Positions 41,014-49,920 of a stretch of 64,000 nucleotides of DNA are shown here, one piece after another (within the stretch, counting starts at the first letter, position 1; the number at the start of each line of letters is the position of its first letter). The stretch is from contig JBMYJR010000001.1 of NCBI GenBank assembly GCA_049594615.1, positions 62,001 to 126,000 of the forward strand, given 5' to 3'. Source of the stretch: CAXPZW01 sp049594615 (GTDB lineage Bacteria > Bacteroidota > Bacteroidia > Flavobacteriales_D > Sanyastnellaceae). The notes under the pieces were generated by a model. The model made no database searches, was not told the origin of the DNA, and saw only the letters and a list, made by a program, of their open reading frames with translations. The position numbers were made by a program, and so were the translations under genes.

Positions 41014-42103
41014 TTATTCTGAAAGCACGCGCTGGTAGAAGGCCAGGAGGCTGGCTTCTTCACGCTCCCAATGGAAGTGTTGTTTGGTGGCCTGAAGCGC
41101 CTCTGCGTAGCTGTCTTTTCCGGCGGCAGCAAGGGCTTGGATGGCCTTACGCCAGGCCTGGGTAGATTCATTTTCCACCGCTTTTCCGATGCCGTGTTTT
41201 TCTAGGAAATTGCGGCAGTCTACCAAGTCGTTAGCCAAAATGGGAATCTCGGACTGGATGTACTCAAACAGCTTGTTAGGCATGCAGTGGTAGTGGTTCA
41301 GGCAGATGTTCTCCGTGCTGATGAGTCCAAAGTCGGCCGATGAGGTGTAGCGCACCACCTCGTGGTAGGGCACCGCAGGTTGGAAGTGGATGTTGGATGC
41401 TTTCGCGGCTTCCTCGACCAAGGGCTGAAGGTTACCATACCCCATAAACACCAGGTGTGCTTCAGGCAATCCCGTAAAAGCCTCGATCAGCATCTCCACG
41501 CCACGGCCGGCAATGAATCCCCCTTGGTAAACGAAGATGGACGCGCCCGCAGCAATGCCAAACTGTTTGCGAAACAAGTCTTCGCGCTCCACCGGTGGGC
41601 TGAGGTGCGGAGCGTTGTAAATGATGGTGCTTTGGTCGCGTTTGAGTTTGGGGTAAGCCTGCTCGTAGTATTCCTGAATGCCTTCGGCCACGTGGATGAC
41701 CCAGTGCTTGTGGATGAAGCGTTTTTCCACCCACTTGACAATCTTCTTTTCGATGCCTGTTAGTCCATTGCGCTCGCTTTGGAGCTCGTGGCAGTCGTAC
41801 ACCAACACCAACTTACGATTGAACACGCGTGCCCACATCCGCCCCGCGGTAACGCCAAGCGACTTTGCGCATGAAATCGGCCGTGCGAAGCAGGTGGCCA
41901 AACACGCCCTTGAGGTTCCGGCCCATCACGCGAATGCGGCGCACGCGTACTTTGCCCTCTTGCTCCTCTAGGGCCGTGCGCTCGGACTTCATGGCCACGA
42001 TGGTCACATTCAATCCGGACTCTGCCAGGGAGGTGGCCATCTTGAACACGCGGTTGTCGTTGACATAGTCGCTGTTAAGTACAGATACAATACGCTTGCT
42101 CAT
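41014..42103 (-). pseudogene. Glycosyltransferase family 4, broken by an internal deletion/frameshift
   Basis: The N-terminal part (41813-42103, MSKRIVSVLNSDYVNDNRVFKMATSL... to RYRGADV) and C-terminal part (frame open 41014-41901; FNRKLVLVYDCHELQSERNG, VYQGGFIAGRGVEMLIEAF, PNKLFEYIQSEIPILAND) are one GT4 protein in two frames. In relatives the ADV strand is followed by a (V/I)-HCHD-N-LP segment of ~15 residues before the VFNRKL equivalent. That segment is missing at ~41828-41838 and the frame changes there. The result would be a 96-residue truncated product. An assembly error is the alternative. The start ATG overlaps the flippase stop by 4 nt (ATGA), so the gene belonged to a polysaccharide operon. 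Confidence 0.75.
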
Positions 42104-43368
42104 GAACTAGTTTCACGTTTAGAAAGGTGGACAAAATAGACCATAACCAGAATGGACAGGGCAAGGTAGGCCACCTTGGCCCAAACAAACAGGATAAGTG
42201 CTTCCCATTCGGTCATGCCTACTTGAACGCTGTAGAGTATGCTGCCCACCACCAGCAGCACATGCAAAGCGTTGAGCAGCAAGATGTACTGTTCCTTGTC
42301 CAAGCGGATGTTGATGAAGCTCAGTCCGCTTGTGATGATGTTCAACCCAAACCACGGGAGCACCAAACGCACAAACCCGCCGAGTTCGGTCCACTCCGCA
42401 CCCAGCAACCAGGTGTACCAATGATCCGGGATGAGCATGCCTACGACCACCACGGCCGCGCCCAAACCGGCAAACATGGCCAGCGAGCGGTAGAACAAGC
42501 GTCGAAGTTGTGCGCCCGTAGGCAGTTCACTGATGCGCTGGTAAAACACCTGCGCAAAGGATTGTGAGAGGATGGTCAAGGGGGCCAAAATCAGTCGGCG
42601 CGAAAGGGCAAACAAGCCAATGCTCCACAGTCCGAAAAAATGCGAAAACAGCAGGATGTGCGCCCATGTGGCCACTTGGGCCAGCAAAGCGCTCCAGGAA
42701 AGGTATCTCCTGAATCCACGGTGGATTTCGAGCGCTTCTTTTTGATCATTGGGTAGGACGTTAATGGCTTGACGCTCTGCTCTTCCCGAGCGCCCCAACA
42801 CCAACACCGAGCAGGTGCGGGCCAGCACGTTGGCCACCGGAAGACCTCCGGGAGCAAAGCCCAGCCAGCCAAAGCCGAGCCTGGCGCCTTCATTACTGGC
42901 GACAAAGGCCAATTGCGAAACACTGGATATGCGAAACTGCTTGCGGCGGTTGTGCCAATAGGTGTAGGTCTGGTGCCAACCGATCAGTACCAAATTCAGT
43001 GGGATCAACCACAGCCAAGGCGAGAGCTCGGGGTTTTGGAACAAGGCTGTAATGCCGCCGTGGGAGGGGATGAGCAGTAAGAACACCACCAATGACACCA
43101 CCACCGAGGTGCGCAAACACCAGCGCAGCAGTGCTTTGGCATGAACTTCGCTTTGGGTTTTGACAATGCCCATTTCCATGCGGAACGTGGTAAAAATCCC
43201 CAGCACTGCCAACGACATGGCGTAGTGCTCCAGGGTCGAGAAATCTTCGGGGGAGAACAGGCGGGTGACCAGCGGCGCAGTGAACAAAATCAACACCTGA
43301 GCAATGCCGCGCCCGGCCATTAGAGTCATTACATTGCGAGCGAAAACGAAGCGTTTGGGTAGATCCAA
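42100..43368 (-). CDS. Wzx-type polysaccharide flippase (MATE/MOP superfamily)
   Basis: 422 residues, about 12-14 hydrophobic helices (AGRGIAQVLILFTAPLVTRLF, TSVVVSLVVFLLLIP, PWLWLIPLNLVLIG, HILLFSHFFGLWSIGLFALSRRL and so on). Moves lipid-linked oligosaccharide across the inner membrane. The helix-1 context RNVMTLMAGRGIAQ--TRLFSPEDF is typical of Wzx. The start is uncertain: TTG at 43368 gives MDLPKRFVFARNVMT, ATG at 43329 is shorter. The longer ORF to 43512 is excluded by the TATTTTTG box at 43391-43398. It is translationally coupled to the GT4 gene and divergent from the FemAB-like gene. Confidence 0.85.
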   Translation of the reverse strand: MDLPKRFVFARNVMTLMAGRGIAQVLILFTAPLVTRLFSPEDFSTLEHYAMSLAVLGIFTTFRMEMGIVKTQSEVHAKALLRWCLRTSVVVSLVVFLLLIPSHGGITALFQNPELSPWLWLIPLNLVLIGWHQTYTYWHNRRKQFRISSVSQLAFVASNEGARLGFGWLGFAPGGLPVANVLARTCSVLVLGRSGRAERQAINVLPNDQKEALEIHRGFRRYLSWSALLAQVATWAHILLFSHFFGLWSIGLFALSRRLILAPLTILSQSFAQVFYQRISELPTGAQLRRLFYRSLAMFAGLGAAVVVVGMLIPDHWYTWLLGAEWTELGGFVRLVLPWFGLNIITSGLSFINIRLDKEQYILLLNALHVLLVVGSILYSVQVGMTEWEALILFVWAKVAYLALSILVMVYFVHLSKRETSS

Positions 43369-43390
43369 GTTGACCGTGTTCTGAACACAA

Positions 43391-43398
43391 CAAAAATA
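43391..43398 (-). promoter_or_regulatory. -7 box of the flippase operon
   Basis: Plus CAAAAATA, minus TATTTTTG, 22 nt from the proposed TTG start. On the plus strand, TAGCTTTA (43428-43435, last base off consensus) sits 4 nt before the FemAB-like ATG at 43440. Confidence 0.55.
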
Positions 43399-43439
43399 GA
43401 CAATCCCCAGAGGCTGGCCCTGATTTGTAGCTTTAGTCC

Positions 43440-44396
43440 ATGAACCCATCACTGCAGCACGCGTGGTACACCCATCCCTTGCCCGAACCGGTTTCGGCTT
43501 GGCTGGATGCACATGCCCCTACGCTGGTAGGATCGCACCGTTTGGGCGTCTACGGCGACGGGCTGCAAGTGCTCGCGGTCTATGACAAGTCAGACGCACT
43601 GGCTGCAGTGCAAGTGCTTTACCAAGCCCGCATCCGCGGCGTTATGAGTTTGAGCACACCGCCGTTTTGCCCGTGGACTGGCCCGTTCATCGCGCCCAAG
43701 TCCCAAAAGGCCGTGGCCGAATTGGGCGCGCGCAAACGCATACTGGAAGCCATCGCTTCAGCCCTCTTGGATCAAGGTAAACCGCTGATCAATGTGGTCA
43801 TTGGCCCCGGATGGGAGGACCTCCAACCCCTGGTTTGGGCCGGATTCCAAGCCTCGCCCAAGTACACTTACCACATCGACCTCACCCGGAGCGAGGACGA
43901 CCTCTTGGCCGCCATGGACAGCAAACGCCGCAACCAGGTCAAAAAAGGTGCAGAAGCTGGTTACAAACTCCAACCCGTTCCCCTCTCGGAATTGGCCCCC
44001 TTGGCCCGCACCCACCTGAAAAGCAAAAATGCCTTCCATGAACCCGAGGCATTTGCGGGCTTATTTGCCCTGGAAAAAAGCGGATTGGTAGGTCTGGGAG
44101 TGTTCAAGGGAGAAGAACTCCATTCGTGGTTCATCTTTCAACGAGATACCCACGCGGTCTACTACCTCTTCGGTGGCGCCGGAACGGCCGGCCGTGGCGA
44201 CACCGGCAGCTGGGGCATGTGGGCGTGCATCTGCCATTTCAAACAAGCAGGCATCCCCCTCTTCGACTTCGAAGGCAGCATGATCCCCGAAATCGAACGC
44301 TACTTCCGCAGTTTTGGAGGAACGTTGGTCACCCATTTTGCCATCGAGAAGAAAAGCACGTTGCAGAAGGCCGTGAGTCGGATTTTGAAACGATGA
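43440..44396 (+). CDS. FemAB/GNAT-fold acyltransferase-like protein
   Basis: 318 residues with two GNAT-like halves. The C-terminal half has MDSKRRNQVKKGAEAGYKL, the FemAB-type R--Q-KK-A motif, then LGVFKGEELHSWFIFQRD, YYLFGGAG and FDFEGSMIPEIERYFRSFGG, as seen in bacterial FemAB/PEP-CTERM-associated transferases that add amino acids or acyl groups to polysaccharide or peptidoglycan precursors. Location next to a flippase suggests a role in surface glycan modification (inference). No signal peptide; cytosolic. A probable near-leaderless mRNA from TAGCTTTA 4 nt upstream. Confidence 0.75.
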   Translation: MNPSLQHAWYTHPLPEPVSAWLDAHAPTLVGSHRLGVYGDGLQVLAVYDKSDALAAVQVLYQARIRGVMSLSTPPFCPWTGPFIAPKSQKAVAELGARKRILEAIASALLDQGKPLINVVIGPGWEDLQPLVWAGFQASPKYTYHIDLTRSEDDLLAAMDSKRRNQVKKGAEAGYKLQPVPLSELAPLARTHLKSKNAFHEPEAFAGLFALEKSGLVGLGVFKGEELHSWFIFQRDTHAVYYLFGGAGTAGRGDTGSWGMWACICHFKQAGIPLFDFEGSMIPEIERYFRSFGGTLVTHFAIEKKSTLQKAVSRILKR

Positions 44397-44406
44397 ATGG
44401 GAGAGG

Positions 44407-44593
44407 GGGAGTTAAAAGTGTAAAGTGAAGAGTGAGGAGTCGGAAGTTGCAGGTGAGGGCCTTGCAGATGGTTGATGGATCGGAGTGCACGAGCAATGTG
44501 TTGCTCTTTGCAGGGGATGCTTGCCGCTGCACGGCGTCGCTGACGTTTATCTGAGTCCAAACCTTCGCTGTTCACTTTACACTTCAAACTCCC
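44407..44593. mobile_element. MITE-like 187-bp element with 23-bp imperfect terminal inverted repeats
   Basis: Left end 44407-44429 (GGGAGTT-AA-AAGTG...) matches the reverse complement of the right end 44571-44593 (GGGAGTT-TG-AAGTG...) at 21 of 23 positions. The interior has a GAGCAA-TGTG-TTGCTC hairpin (44491-44506) and GAGTGCACGAGCAA shared with R1. It codes for nothing and fills the 204-nt gap between two convergent genes. No target-site duplication is obvious. Confidence 0.5.
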
Positions 44594-44600
44594 ATGTTCC

Positions 44601-46382
44601 TCAGACCTCCAGTCCAATCACAAGGATGTCGTCCACCTGCTCGGTGCGGCCTTTCCAGTCTTGGAACCTGGTTTTGAGTTCCATTTCCTGATCAATGAGG
44701 GACATGTCTTGGAACTCGGTGAGCATTTGGGTGAAGCGCTTCTTGGTGAACTTCTTGTCGCGTTCGCCGCCGAATTGGTCGTAATAGCCGTCGGTGGTCA
44801 TGTAGATGCGGTCGCCCTTTTGCAAGGGGATGATGTGCTCGGTGAAGCGCTTGTCGTCCACCTTGAAGGTTCCGCCGATGGCCTGGCGTTCGCCTTTGAA
44901 GATGGTCAGCTCGCCGTCGCGGATGAAGTAGAGGTTATGGAACGCGCCTGAGAAGCGCATTTCCATTGCGTCAAAATCAAAGTGGCACATGCTCATGTCC
45001 ATGCCGGTGGACACGTTGGTATCGGTCTCGTGTTGCTTCATCTCGCGGATCACCAGATCGTCGATGCCGTTCATGATGTCCGCGGTAGAGGAGGTTTGCT
45101 TGTCGATCACAACCTGGCTCAAGAAGTTTGAACCGTTCATGCTCATGAAGGCCCCCGGCACGCCGTGTCCAGTGCAATCCACCGCTGCAATCCAGCAGGC
45201 ATTGCCCTTTTGATAGTGCCAGTAGAAGTCGCCTGAGACGATGTCCTTGGGGCGCCAGCACACGAAGGATTGTGCGAAGCTCTCTTGGATCACCGAGCGC
45301 GAAGGCAGCATCAATTGTTGGATGTGCTTGGCGGCGATGATGGACTCGGTCATGTGCAAGAAGTTGGTGCGCATCACCTCGGTCATGTGTTCGCGTTCCT
45401 CGGCTTGTTGACGCATCACTTGGTTGGCCTTGGTGAGGTCTTGGGTGCGCTCGCGAATGATGTTTTCCATTTGAGTGAGCACCTTGTTCAGGCGCTGCTC
45501 TGAACGCTTGAGGTCGGTGATATCTGTCACGTTCACAACATAGTGGCCGGGCTTGTCTGGGGAGGAGGTGAAGCGGATTTGGGCAAACAAACGTGCTCCT
45601 CCAAAATCACGCATCTCTAGTTTTTCTTGGAATTGACGGTGATCGTTGACCAGTGCATTCAGCATGTGACGCATGGCCATAGTTTCTTCTTGGATGAAGA
45701 AGGTGGACCAATGGGCTTGCAATTCCTGGACATTGCGGACACCAAAGAGGGCCAGGAAGGCTTGGTTACAATGTTCAAAATCGAGGTAAGACCAGAGTTC
45801 TTTGAGAGTGTCCAAGGACAACCCGCGCAAACGCGGGTAACGTTCTTTGATGTCATCGGGTTTGCGGAAGGTGACCTCACACAACGGAACGCCGGCGTGG
45901 TGGAAGATTTGGGTGAAGCGGTTCTCGGTTTCCACCAAGTTGAGCTTCAGGTTGCGGCTGGTGTTGAGCCCGTGGCGCTTGACCAAGGCGTTGTTGACCG
46001 CCACGCCCAATCGCATGAGCGAGGACTTGACCACGTAGTCGTCCACGCCTTCTTTGATGGTGTTGAGCAGGGTTTCTTCCGGGAGCTGGCCGGTGACCAG
46101 TATGAAGGGAATCTCCAGCCCTTTTTGTTGGACCAGCTGCAGGGCCTCCAGGCCTGTGAACATCGGCAGGGCGTAATCGGCAATGATTACGTCCGGCGCG
46201 CGTTCAGCTAGAGCCTGGATGAAGCCTGCGCGGTCTTTGACGTGGCGCACGGACCAGGAAGGGAATTCCGAGTGGATCTCGTGGCACATCAGGTCTGCGT
46301 CGAGTTGGTAGTCCTCGAGCAGCAGGATGGAGATGCTTTGCTCGGCGAAGGTTACGCCGGCGGGGTGTGCTGTGGTGCTCAT
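44601..46382 (-). CDS. Response regulator with PP2C-type (SpoIIE) serine phosphatase output
   Basis: 593 residues. Receiver domain ~17-130: ILLLEDYQLDAD (acidic pair), phospho-Asp in VIIADYALPMFTG, Lys in VDDYVVKSSL. A PAS-like middle part (~150-290, with FAQIRFTSSPDKPGHYVVNVTDITDLKRSEQRL) leads into a coiled coil (~295-355). The SpoIIE phosphatase domain (~370-590) has VCWRPKDIVSGDFYWHY, AAVDCTGHGVPGAFMSMNG and YMTTDGYYDQFGG, with the Asp residues that bind Mn/Mg. Likely dephosphorylates an anti-sigma antagonist or similar protein. The start ATG 46382 is preferred over TTG 46409. Last gene of the signalling cluster. Confidence 0.9.
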   Translation of the reverse strand: MSTTAHPAGVTFAEQSISILLLEDYQLDADLMCHEIHSEFPSWSVRHVKDRAGFIQALAERAPDVIIADYALPMFTGLEALQLVQQKGLEIPFILVTGQLPEETLLNTIKEGVDDYVVKSSLMRLGVAVNNALVKRHGLNTSRNLKLNLVETENRFTQIFHHAGVPLCEVTFRKPDDIKERYPRLRGLSLDTLKELWSYLDFEHCNQAFLALFGVRNVQELQAHWSTFFIQEETMAMRHMLNALVNDHRQFQEKLEMRDFGGARLFAQIRFTSSPDKPGHYVVNVTDITDLKRSEQRLNKVLTQMENIIRERTQDLTKANQVMRQQAEEREHMTEVMRTNFLHMTESIIAAKHIQQLMLPSRSVIQESFAQSFVCWRPKDIVSGDFYWHYQKGNACWIAAVDCTGHGVPGAFMSMNGSNFLSQVVIDKQTSSTADIMNGIDDLVIREMKQHETDTNVSTGMDMSMCHFDFDAMEMRFSGAFHNLYFIRDGELTIFKGERQAIGGTFKVDDKRFTEHIIPLQKGDRIYMTTDGYYDQFGGERDKKFTKKRFTQMLTEFQDMSLIDQEMELKTRFQDWKGRTEQVDDILVIGLEV

Positions 46383-46476
46383 GTAAGCCGCTATTGTCTT
46401 TTCAGTCAATGCAGTTGATAACGTGCAGGTTGAGCCGTTCAGAGTAGTACTCCAAAGATGGGAACTTAACCTTGGG

Positions 46477-47124
46477 TTACAGTTGAGCGGTTGGCGACAA
46501 ATTGTGTAGGAGAATGTACTTGATCATGTCCGAGTTGTTCTCCATGTTCATCTTTTGCAGGATGCGCGAACGGTAGGTGGAGATGGTCTTGGCGCTCAGT
46601 TTCAGCTGGTCGGCAATCACATTGTTGGCCTTGCCTTCGCCAATGGCCAAGAACACTTCGTACTCGCGGTCACTGAGGAGTTTGTGCGGCAGATCTTGGT
46701 TCTTGTTGTTCATCTCGCGGTACAACAACTTGGTGATTTCTGGGCTGAGGTATTCGCCGCCGTCGTGGATGGAGCGGACGGCATCCACCAACACTTCGGG
46801 CTCAGAATCTTTGTGCAGGTAGCCGCTCGCACCGGCCTTCAGCATGCGGATGGCAAACTGGTCCTCGGGGTACATGCTGAGCACCAGTACTTTCATGTCT
46901 GGGTAGAAAACCTTGATTTGCTTCAGCACTTCCAACCCACTTCGGCCAGGCAAAGACACGTCAAGGATAATCAAATCGGGTTGCACCTTGCGCAGGCGCT
47001 GAAGCAGTTCCTCACCCGAAGAAATGTCATCGGCCAAAATGTTGATGTCGGGGTAGCTCGAGAGGAGTTGACGCAGTCCTTGGCGGACAATCTTGTGGTC
47101 ATCGCAGATAACAATATCAATCAT
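46477..47124 (-). CDS. NarL/LuxR-family response regulator (second copy)
   Basis: 215 residues. Receiver ~1-120 with IVICDDHKIVRQGL (acidic pair), LIILDVSLPGRSGLEVL (phospho-Asp), LSMYPEDQFAIRMLKAGASGYLHKDS (Lys). LuxR HTH ~150-205: LSDREYEVFLAIGEGKANNVIADQL and SAKTISTYRSRILQKM. Strongly similar along its whole length to the next regulator upstream (DQFAIRMLKAGASGYLHKDS is identical), so it is a tandem paralogue. It has its own TACCTTTG box at 47152-47159, so the two copies need not be coexpressed. Confidence 0.93.
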   Translation of the reverse strand: MIDIVICDDHKIVRQGLRQLLSSYPDINILADDISSGEELLQRLRKVQPDLIILDVSLPGRSGLEVLKQIKVFYPDMKVLVLSMYPEDQFAIRMLKAGASGYLHKDSEPEVLVDAVRSIHDGGEYLSPEITKLLYREMNNKNQDLPHKLLSDREYEVFLAIGEGKANNVIADQLKLSAKTISTYRSRILQKMNMENNSDMIKYILLHNLSPTAQL

Positions 47125-47151
47125 AGCTCGTGGTTTTCGAATTGTTTCCGA

Positions 47152-47159
47152 CAAAGGTA
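47152..47159 (-). promoter_or_regulatory. -7 box between the two LuxR-type regulators
   Basis: Plus CAAAGGTA, minus TACCTTTG, 27 nt from the ATG at 47124. Confidence 0.6.
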
Positions 47160-47252
47160 TGATGAGGGTCCTGTCAGCGCGTTAGGATTGCATCCCTTGA
47201 TCATGTAGGTGAATTCCTACACGCGTGTAGGGCTCGAACAGGGGCGGGGTGC

Positions 47253-47891
47253 CTAGTTGTTGTACGCCAACTCGTGGATCATGATGTACTTCACCAGATC
47301 CGAGTTGTTGTCCAGCGCCATCTTTTCCAGGATGCGCGAGCGGTAGGTAGAAATGGTCTTGACCGAGAGCGACAGCTGCCGGGCGATGTCGCTGATGGAT
47401 TTGCCTTCGCCGATGTAGAGCATCACTTCAAACTCGCGGTCGGAAAGTGTGGTGTGGGGCAGTTCCGATGCATTGCTGTGCATCTGTCGGTAGAGCAGCT
47501 GTGAGATTGTGGGACTCAGGTATTCGCCGCCTTGGGCGATGGTGGTGAGTGCCTCGTGCAGCACATCGGGGGCAGAGTCTTTGTGGAGGTACCCGCTGGC
47601 ACCTGCTTTGAGCATGCGGATGGCAAACTGGTCTTCAGGGAACATGCTGAGCACCAACACGCGGATCTCCGGATAGCTGGCACGGATTTGCTTGATGACT
47701 TCGAGTCCACTGCGACCGGGCAGGGACACGTCCAAGATGAGCAGTTCGGTTTCGTTTTTACGCAAGACTTGCAACAGGGCTTCGGCGCTTTCCGCCTCGC
47801 CAACCACATCAAACTCCGGGAAGACGCCCACAATTTGCTTGAGGCCTTCGCGGACGATTTTGTGGTCGTCGCAAATGATGATTCGGGTCAT
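47253..47891 (-). CDS. NarL/LuxR-family response regulator (first copy, coupled to the kinase)
   Basis: 212 residues with the same layout as its neighbour: IIICDDHKIVREGL, LLILDVSLPGRSGLEVI, LHKDSAPDVL, and HTH segments LSDREFEVMLYIGEGKSISDIARQL and SVKTISTYRSRILEKM. Its ATG overlaps the kinase stop by 4 nt (ATGA), a strong sign that this copy is the cognate regulator of the REC-PAS-HisKA_3 kinase. Regulated genes unknown. Confidence 0.93.
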   Translation of the reverse strand: MTRIIICDDHKIVREGLKQIVGVFPEFDVVGEAESAEALLQVLRKNETELLILDVSLPGRSGLEVIKQIRASYPEIRVLVLSMFPEDQFAIRMLKAGASGYLHKDSAPDVLHEALTTIAQGGEYLSPTISQLLYRQMHSNASELPHTTLSDREFEVMLYIGEGKSISDIARQLSLSVKTISTYRSRILEKMALDNNSDLVKYIMIHELAYNN

Positions 47892-49399
47892 GTTGTTTCA
47901 GTTGTCAGTTCGGGCGACGGGATGCGAATGCTGATCCGCGTTCCTTCGCCCGGAGTGCCCTGAATATCCAAGGAGCCTTCCCAGGCCCGCAGGCGTTCCC
48001 CGATGCCGAACAAGCCCAGTGATTTGGACTGCTTGGCTTTTTCAAGGTCGATGCCTACGCCGTTGTCGCGGATCTCCAACGTCAAGTCGCCATCGGCGTA
48101 GTCCAACTTCACCCAGGCTTGACTGGCTTGGGCGTGTCGGTTGATGTTGGTCAGGGCTTCCTGTACAATCCGATACAAGGTAGTTGAAAGTTCTTTACCC
48201 GCTGTTTCTAACGCGGGGTTAACTTCCAACTCGCATACGGTCTGGTGATTTTTGTTGTGCATGTCCACATGCCACTCCAAGGCGGGCACAAGGCCAATGT
48301 TGTCCAGCACCACCGGACGCAGTTCATGTGCGATGCGGCGCACGGTTTGAATGGTCTGGGTGTTGAGGTCAATCAGGTCGGCGAGTTTTTCCAGCACCCC
48401 TTCACGGTCCCAGCCTTCTTCCATGTCTTTGATGCTCTTCTGCACCCAGTAGAGTCCCAATTTCGCCGCGGTCAATTCCTGGCCCAGTTGGTCGTGGATC
48501 TCCATGGAAATGCGCTTCTTCTCTTCATCGCGAATGGTCTCCAAGTGCTGGGAGAGCTGGTGCAAACGGTTGTTGACCTCGTAGAGCGCTTGCTCGTTTT
48601 GCTTTTGATGGGTGATGTCGGTGGCCACCAGGATGACTCCTTCGGTTTGGCCGTTCTGACCCAAGGGTCCCATGCCAACGTGCCACCATTGGTTGATCTG
48701 GTCGCCGTCTTGATCTCCGATCTCCAAGGTACGCGAGGCTTTTTGTGCCCAGCAGATGCCCAACTCCAACATGAGCTGGTCTTCGTGACCGGGAAAGAGC
48801 TCGATGATTTTCATGCCCACCAAATCGTGGGGCAGCTGTCCCGAAAATTGGCGGTTGGCATAGTCGATGATGCCGTTGCGGTCCACGCGGAAAATCAGGT
48901 TGGGAGCGTTTTCGGCCAGCACCCGAAAGTTTTCTTCGCTTTGGCGCAGATTGGTGGTGGCCCGCTCTTTTTCCACCAGGTTGATCTTGTTCTCCAGCGC
49001 GTTGCTGATGGCGCTGGCCACACGGGTCAAGTCGTCCTTGAGCAAATAGTCGTCGGCGCCGGCTTTGAGGCAGGCCACCGCAGTTTCTTCGTTCACCCGA
49101 CCGGTGCAAATCACAAAGGGGATGAACGCGTCGTGTTCACGCACAAAGGAGAGCGCTTCAATTCCCGTGTAGTCCGGCAAGTTGTAATCGCTGACTACCA
49201 GGTGAGGTTGGAGGGTGATGAACATCTCCTCAAACGCATCGCGCGAGGCGGCGTGGTGCACCTCGGTGGGGCGTTCCAATCGGCGCAGGTGGAGCATGAG
49301 CAGCTCGGCATCGCTGGGGCGATCTTCCAGCAAGAGAATCACCAAAGTGGCGTTTGCCGCGGGCACGCGGTCTTGGAAAGTAGGTAGCGGTTCAAGCAT
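47888..49399 (-). CDS. Hybrid receiver-PAS-histidine kinase (HisKA_3/NarX type)
   Basis: 503 residues, no transmembrane segment, cytosolic. An N-terminal receiver (~18-130: ILLLEDRPSDAE, VVSDYNLPDYTG, DDYLLKDDL) precedes a PAS domain (~155-270: LAENAPNLIFRVDRNGIIDYANRQFSG, GVILVATDITHQK). The dimerisation/His helix RDEEKKRISMEIHDQLGQELTA carries the phospho-acceptor His (~305), and the HATPase has EALTNINRHAQA, IRDNGVGID and GIGERLRAWEG. The leading receiver suggests input from another kinase or the lone receiver just upstream (2-nt gap). The output goes to the LuxR-type regulator coupled downstream. Confidence 0.93.
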   Translation of the reverse strand: MLEPLPTFQDRVPAANATLVILLLEDRPSDAELLMLHLRRLERPTEVHHAASRDAFEEMFITLQPHLVVSDYNLPDYTGIEALSFVREHDAFIPFVICTGRVNEETAVACLKAGADDYLLKDDLTRVASAISNALENKINLVEKERATTNLRQSEENFRVLAENAPNLIFRVDRNGIIDYANRQFSGQLPHDLVGMKIIELFPGHEDQLMLELGICWAQKASRTLEIGDQDGDQINQWWHVGMGPLGQNGQTEGVILVATDITHQKQNEQALYEVNNRLHQLSQHLETIRDEEKKRISMEIHDQLGQELTAAKLGLYWVQKSIKDMEEGWDREGVLEKLADLIDLNTQTIQTVRRIAHELRPVVLDNIGLVPALEWHVDMHNKNHQTVCELEVNPALETAGKELSTTLYRIVQEALTNINRHAQASQAWVKLDYADGDLTLEIRDNGVGIDLEKAKQSKSLGLFGIGERLRAWEGSLDIQGTPGEGTRISIRIPSPELTTETT

Positions 49400-49401
49400 G
49401 C

Positions 49402-49851
49402 TCAGATCAGGGTTTGATTGTGCGTTTTCCAGTAATACACCGATTCGCTGAGGGCCACCGAGTGTTCGTGGAAATTAATGGGTTTCACGATGTAGCTGTT
49501 GGCGCCTAGGTCGTAGGCGCGCTGGATGTCGGCCTCCACCGCAGAACTGCTGTGGATGACCACCGGCATGGTACTGAATTCGGCGTGCTTTCGGATTTCT
49601 TCGAGGACCTCAAAACCGTTCAGTTTGGGCAGCTTCAAATCCAGCAGCACCAGCTTGAGCGGGGTCATCGAACGCACCCCGGCATACGCACCTTTACCCA
49701 TCAAAAAGTCAAGGGCCTCGGCGCCGTCGCGCACGAGAAACACATTTTCATCAATGCCCTTCTTTTTGAGGGCAATCAGGGTCAGTTCAGCGTCGTGAGG
49801 GTTGTCTTCAACCAGCAGTACTTCGGTATTCTGCGCAGCAGACATGGGCAT
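49402..49851 (-). CDS. Single-domain response regulator (Rcp1/CheY-like)
   Basis: 149 residues, receiver only. VLLVEDNPHDAELT (acidic pair), LVLLDLKLPKLNGFEVLEEI (phospho-Asp), MPVVIHSSSAVEADIQRAYDLGANSYIVKPIN (Thr/Ser and Lys). The LPKLNG and NPHDAELT features are those of Rcp1-type regulators that pair with hybrid kinases. It starts at one of two in-frame ATGs (49851 or 49845), stops 2 nt before the kinase start, and is first in the operon. Confidence 0.92.
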   Translation of the reverse strand: MPMSAAQNTEVLLVEDNPHDAELTLIALKKKGIDENVFLVRDGAEALDFLMGKGAYAGVRSMTPLKLVLLDLKLPKLNGFEVLEEIRKHAEFSTMPVVIHSSSAVEADIQRAYDLGANSYIVKPINFHEHSVALSESVYYWKTHNQTLI

Positions 49852-49871
49852 TCAATCGTTCTTGTACTCGC

Positions 49872-49896
49872 AAAAAAAAGGGGCGAGCGCCCCTTT
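49872..49896 (-). terminator. Terminator of the 49921-50649 gene
   Basis: Minus strand: AAAGGGGC / GCCCCTTT stem with GCTC loop, followed by T8. It separates the signalling operon from the upstream gene. Confidence 0.85.
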
Positions 49897-49920
49897 CTCT
49901 GTAGGCATGTGTCTTACATT

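Noticed and set aside
41813..41901. Programmed frameshift in the GT4 gene
   Set aside because: No slippery heptamer seen, and a conserved segment is missing, so a deletion explains it better.
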